From assembly GCA_030248225.1 (NCBI GenBank), contig JASANE010020187.1, forward strand, positions 62,001-126,000: a stretch of 64,000 nucleotides of DNA, written 5' to 3'. A model generated the notes under the pieces. That model did no database searches. It was not told the DNA's origin and saw nothing but the letters and a program-made list of their open reading frames with translations. Numbering within the stretch: the stretch's first letter is position 1; every line of letters begins with the position of its first letter. The translations under genes were made by a program, and so were the position numbers. The DNA comes from Trileptium ribeirensis. Lineage: Eukaryota; Nematoda; Enoplea; Enoplida; Thoracostomopsidae. Positions 40,601 through 46,600 of the stretch are shown here, piece by piece.

Positions 40601-43600
40601 AAATAAAAACACTGGATTATCTATCCAACGTTCAAACGATTTTTACTTTTTTATTTTACTAGAGATATAACAAGTTAAGGTACCTCACTCGGAAAGGTAT
40701 CTTAGACAAACTGGAAGTTCAAGATTCTGGTCATTTTATACGCAGAACTAATGTTCCAATGTTCCATACACAAGATAAACACAGAACTACTCAAAATATC
40801 ACCTGTAAACCAAAAGTTTTACTTAAAGTATTGCACACCCTAAATCTATTAACTAGTATAATTGACTTTATTTACCCTAGGGTATTTATGTCAAGTTTTC
40901 TACCTGCTGAGTTATAGGGGAAACTTTGACATGATCTTTGACTGACAATTTTTATGCGTTCGCCAACGGTAAAGGTTATTTTGCTAACATCGGCTGAAGT
41001 GGGTCGTGGATTTCTAGTTGCAGTAGTAATAAAATAATAATTATTGATTTCATAATATTCATGCAAACCAAACTACAGTTTGAACCACTGCTATCAAACA
41101 CACAAAACGGCATAAACATAGCATGTTATATGCGTATGACTTTCAACTGTTGAATTTCGGATTGGCGAACCGCTTTTTATTTGTATTACCAACATTTATA
41201 AATAAAATTCCTTTTATATACAGTTCGTAGATACTCTTGATTTTGCAACCGTACTTGGCCAAAGTTCCACTCACTTAATAATTGGTGCAACAAACACTTG
41301 TTTTTGTGATTTTAGACACTGACAGAAATTCAGGTTTACAGTAGTGGATACAACGTTTTGCTTGTTTTCGATGTTTTAATGCGTGATATAGCTAGCAAAG
41401 AGCGCGAGAGAATATTTTAAAAATATTTCCATCGGGGTTCGATGATCTGCTTGTTTTAGATATTTTAGTAAGTGCAATAAGAAAGGGCTTGAAGAAATAT
41501 TTTGAACAATAAACCGTGATGGTTCAGTTTTTCCTTGTTTTCAGTGTTTTAGTGAGTGAAATAACGAAGAGCATTGTTGTGACTGAAAATACATTTTTCA
41601 GTTTATAACAAACTTGTAAAAATTTAACAATTGCAATCCAGGGATTGCTTTTTCCGATTCCAATTAGAAAATTTTTTTCTAAGTTGTTTGCCATTTTTCG
41701 TGACCGAAATACACACTGAAAACGACTTCAAAACAATCCATTACTGGCAGATTTCTCAAAATCATAAGAGCGCCCAAGTCTATCGCCTTTGGGCGAGCCC
41801 CAATTTTCAGGGCCACTGAAAGACGATTAGACTAATTTTAGGGGTAGAGGAAGGGAGCTAAATACTGGAAGTATTGCTCAAACAGTGACTAAATGTCCAA
41901 TTTAATCAAGTTTGTTTTTGACGGACCTAAAACCACATCTACATACCTAAATTTGAAAACAAAGTGGCAATTTGGGGAATTTCAGGTATCCTAAGCGGTC
42001 CCGAGTGGCGTGCCAGAGAACCACCGGAACCCAGCCGGACACCAGAGATGACGAATTTAGATAAAATGCAGTTCAAAAGCAACCAACTTGGTATTGGGCC
42101 AAAAAATTGGGTGTAAATATCTAAATCCAGCCGAAATCTTAAATCCGATCACCACGTAGCTAGGAATGTTGGACATAGAATTTTTAGAGAATATGTCCAA
42201 ATTGCACAAGACACCATTTTCAAAATTTATCTAGTTTCTCAATCTTCTAAATATCGCAATCAAAACATTCTAGCGTACCCTTCGGACAAATACGAAAAAC
42301 ATGTATCGGGATTTTTTTTCTAGTTCGAGAAATATATTCAAAGTCCGTAAATCGTAAAGAAATCCAAAAACGGTTGGGCACTGTTTTAAAGACGGTCGGG
42401 CAATGTTAAAATAAAAATTATTTTTTTTGATTTGATCCATTGTACCCATACAACTAACAAAAATACTTTGTTTGCCTGGCAATATGTTAACACAAGGAAA
42501 AAAATAAAAAAAATTGAGCACTTCCAGAAACATTCTAGGTCCTAGTTTTTTGACGAAAATGGGACAGATTTGGCCGGTTTTTGGCCATAACTCTAAACAG
42601 AGGCAAGCTATCTTAGATCTGTCAAGTTTCCGCATCATTACTGCGTCGAGACACGCCGAGTAGTATCAAATTTTACACCATTGGACAATATCATTGGCAA
42701 GTTAGTGCTTGGTGGGAAAAGAGAAAAACGCGAACTCTACTAACTTCTGAAACCGACGATTTTCCGGTATATGAGGAACCGATGACCGGCTTCTGACGTT
42801 AATAGGGAACGGTCGATTTATTTCCACGAGATTTATCGATTGACACGAGATTTATCGATTGACACCAAATTCTTTCAACCTATTTACTGGATAAGCAGGC
42901 CCAAAATCCTATTTATAAACTTTCTTGATAGCTACAGCACTATGTATAGTGTTTTCTCTGGAAGCCTCGTGCACCAGGGGTTCGTGGCTTCTCTGCGAGA
43001 TGCCACAGTTTTTGTACAGTAATTTGTTAATATTAAATGCTAGTATTTATTATGCTTAAACATCGCTTTGTAACATGAACTTATTTATACGTCAGCAAAA
43101 ATACATAAAAATATGGAAATATTTAGAAATGCCATATAAAACAAGTTTGTTTCCCCGAATTTGAAATTTGACCCGACAATGAACAAGGGGTACAAAAAGT
43201 CCCCCATTTGTCGAAGGTTATGGACAGGCCAGTAAAATACAACCAAATTTCAAATAAACGGACGTCTGTGGCTGGCTTTTTTAATTATATTTTATTTTAA
43301 TGCAATAACAAAAACACAATCTTTGTTACGGCACGTTATCTTTGCAACCAATGCCTTGACGTTCACGGGGATACTACGAATCACGAGCCCAATTCATTGC
43401 AATTAAACCACAAGTATCTCGCATGCGAGGGGGCGTGGTTGAAAAGAAACGCATGCGTATGTGTAAGTTGTCATCTTGCCTAATCACTTATAACAGGCTG
43501 TGTTTGATGTACATACCATCCTAAAACATTTGGAACAAAACCCATAGAAAAACCTAAAAAGTTGTCGACCCTAAACCTATCGAACACAAGTGAAAACCAC

Positions 43601-46600
43601 TGGAGTATTTGTGCAGGTCTCCAGATAACCACACCGTGTTCAGCAAGCCGAAAAGCCTTTATGATATACACTATTCTTGATACGCTGCACCAAAATACTG
43701 AAGACTATATTCTGCTAATCGGGTTGAATGATCAAAAGCACACTGAAAACGTCTCTAAGGCATGAAATATTTGTGCTGGACTCTAGGTAATTAAACAATC
43801 GTATTCAGCATACCGAAATACCTATAAAGACAAGTCGCGCGCAATACATCACCAAACAAACGAAAAACACACCATTTTTAGGAAATCACGTTCGTCGGCG
43901 GTAAAAAATGTGAAAACTCACGGAAATTTATGATATTATAGTCAAGTTGGTCTCCAACTAACCAAATCATCATCTCTTGAGCGCATGGTAAACTAATAAA
44001 CGCTCGATGTAAGGTGAAAACATGCAATAACATGCCGAAATTGGAAAAGCGATATTTCTAATGGGTCAACGAATCAGGGTTTGTTTTATGCAAAATATGG
44101 TGCATTTACACAAAAATTTCAAAAACACGCATGCCTAAATTAAAAATGCAAAGGTCCGGTTTAGCCGATTATTAGTTGAAACCTGTAGTTGATCAAGAAG
44201 AAAAATAAAAGAATTCCGTGAAACCTAATTAAACACTGAAAATTAAAATTTGGTGGCTAAATCTTATTCTAATAATAAATATTCTCTGCATAGTATAAAA
44301 AAGATGTATCTTTTTCATGGGCAGCTAGTTTAAACCCGCTAAATGGGTAGGAATATTATGCATTATGATCCAGGCAGCGTGAAAAATTGAAAATTGTAAG
44401 CTTGAAAGTTTTTGTGCTGAAATGCACAAAAACCTTGAACGAACCATGTTCGAGACAATAGCGCTCCCGGGGGGCCTTCCCACAAAAGTGATGTTCAATT
44501 GTTGTAGATCTCACGAGCTGATTCCGCTGGTCTCCGTTTTTCGATGCGTATCCTATGTCACGAGATACGGGCTGCGAAATACTGGCACCAGGGGCGAGAT
44601 TTGGCAAAGAACATTAAAAAACCATAAACGAAAAAGCATTTTTTGCCATTTCTCCCTGAAAATAGGGTCGGAACTGTTGGTATTCAATTAAACGCTACAG
44701 TACGGCGAAATGTTCTAACTAAATAAAAGCCATCATAAGCTGTGGAGCGTTAAGATACTTTTACCGTAATGTTCCGGCTTTTTAAAATGATCAAAACCAA
44801 ATGTGTGAACTACAAGGAACTGACAACCCCACAAGTTATTCCTGAAGCTTCATGTTCTTCCGCAGATGAACAAGGTGGGTGACCCAAATGCACTGAAATT
44901 ATCAACAACAGTTACAACTAGTAACACGTAAACGTGGTTGACGGAGTCATGGTGGTTAACAACGGCGTGAATAGTGCATACAGCTTGTGGAATTTCTAAC
45001 ATTTTTGGTAACAGTTTAAAAGTAATACAGTAGAATGACAATACATCTATCAAGTTGTACCCATCAATGAAATTTAGTCCAAATAGGCCGAGTCATTCAA
45101 AAGTTATAACACACTTAATAATTTTTCACTCATTTTTAAGAGACTTTGCTTAATTTTAAGAGAATTTATAAAGGTAAGTAGATCACTCGTATACAGTCTT
45201 TTAGAAAACGTGAAGGTACATGTTATGTCAAAAAATGACCGAGATAGCACGAACGGTTGTCGAGATATGATGCACTTAGGTTTCCCTAAGTCAAATTTAA
45301 GAAAATTTGCTTAATTTTTAAGGAAAGAGATGAAATACGTCAATCAGCTATATACAGCTGTTTAGAAAACGTGAAAATACATTTTATGTAAAAAAATCGC
45401 CGAAATAGCACGAACGGTTGTCGAGATGCGGTGAAAAAGCTGAAAAAATGGCAAAAATCCCTAAGTTTGAGCAACATTTGCTTAATTTTGAGTACAAAGC
45501 AATTTTCGTAGAAAAAAGTGCTCAATCAAAGGGCACTCCGCAAGAGAATATGCAGCACGAAGAAAAAAATTTCTAAAATCGGCCCAGGCGTTCAACCTGC
45601 AGACCTGTCTGTGACAAACAAAAAAAAAGTCACAGAGAAAATTGAAATTTTGCGTCTAGTATATTGATATATATAAAGTTAAATGTACGCCTCCGGCTGC
45701 GACTCACCACCTTCGGTGGCTCGTCTTGCCTCCGTCAATTACAGTAAAAAATTAAAGATTTCTAGCAACGAAAGAAGTTACCCAGACAAAGCGAAATTCG
45801 CATATTTTTACGTTCGCAGTGAAAAATACATAAATTTTTATCTGCGAAAAAGCACCAGGGGACACAGAAAGCATACAGCAGGAAGAGCCAAAATTTATCT
45901 GTGGTATAAACAGTGATAACCTGAAAGAGATCGAAATGCATGCTCATTCGTTATTTATAGAAGCCGCTTGTTTTAGCGCATTTATATATAACTTTGATAT
46001 CAAAGACCGCGACCAGCGACATTCCAATGACTTAAAACATCAGTAACAAAAATGAAATTTGCTTCAATAAAATGCATGGGGTGAGTCCGAACTTTCGCTG
46101 ATAGGAGTCCGTATCAGCAGTAATATATTAATGGGAACGTTGCGACAATTTTCAACGCATATCAAAACCATAAAACTTTTTCTCAAATTACCAAAAACGA
46201 ATACTTTAGAAATTTATAAATCTTATGTATTTAAATTTTTGTAAATTTAAATGAAATTAAATATCGGTAATTTTGTCGCGTTAGACACCAAGCGCTTCCG
46301 TACTCTATGCATACCATGCAATCCCTCAATTGTTTCAACATATTCAGCGCTCTGGAACACTGATACACCCATTTTAACCGTCTACGTGCAACTAAACACA
46401 ACAAATACTAATGGACGACCTTTGCAGCCCAACTTTTGCAAATTGTGCGCTCTTCCATAAGTCTAGCAGTCACTGCCAGAAAAGAAAAGAATACGGTAAT
46501 GTTGTTATATTTTGCTTGAAGTTACACGAGAGTTTACTTACTTCCCAAAATAGAGGGTGCATCGAAGGTAGTTGGGGCAAACGCAATAGACGACACGTCG

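Larger units (their letters stand above)
39755..46541. other. Intron between GEMIN5 exons 2 and 3 (6.8 kb)
   Basis: Contents in order: a half MITE (39787 onward), a large foldback (39905-41710), an unremarkable AT-rich stretch, a MITE 3' half ending at 43231, compound repeat copy 4 (about 43400-44700) and a tandem repeat (45137-45490). At 45660-45730 there is a GC-rich segment, TACGCCTCCGGCTGCGACTC, that looks like a repeat tail. Two exon-like minus segments were rejected. Confidence 0.75.

Noticed and set aside
42270..42638. 122-codon minus frame
   Set aside because: Phe/Leu/Lys-rich composition typical of A/T-run translation, no motif, no splice context.
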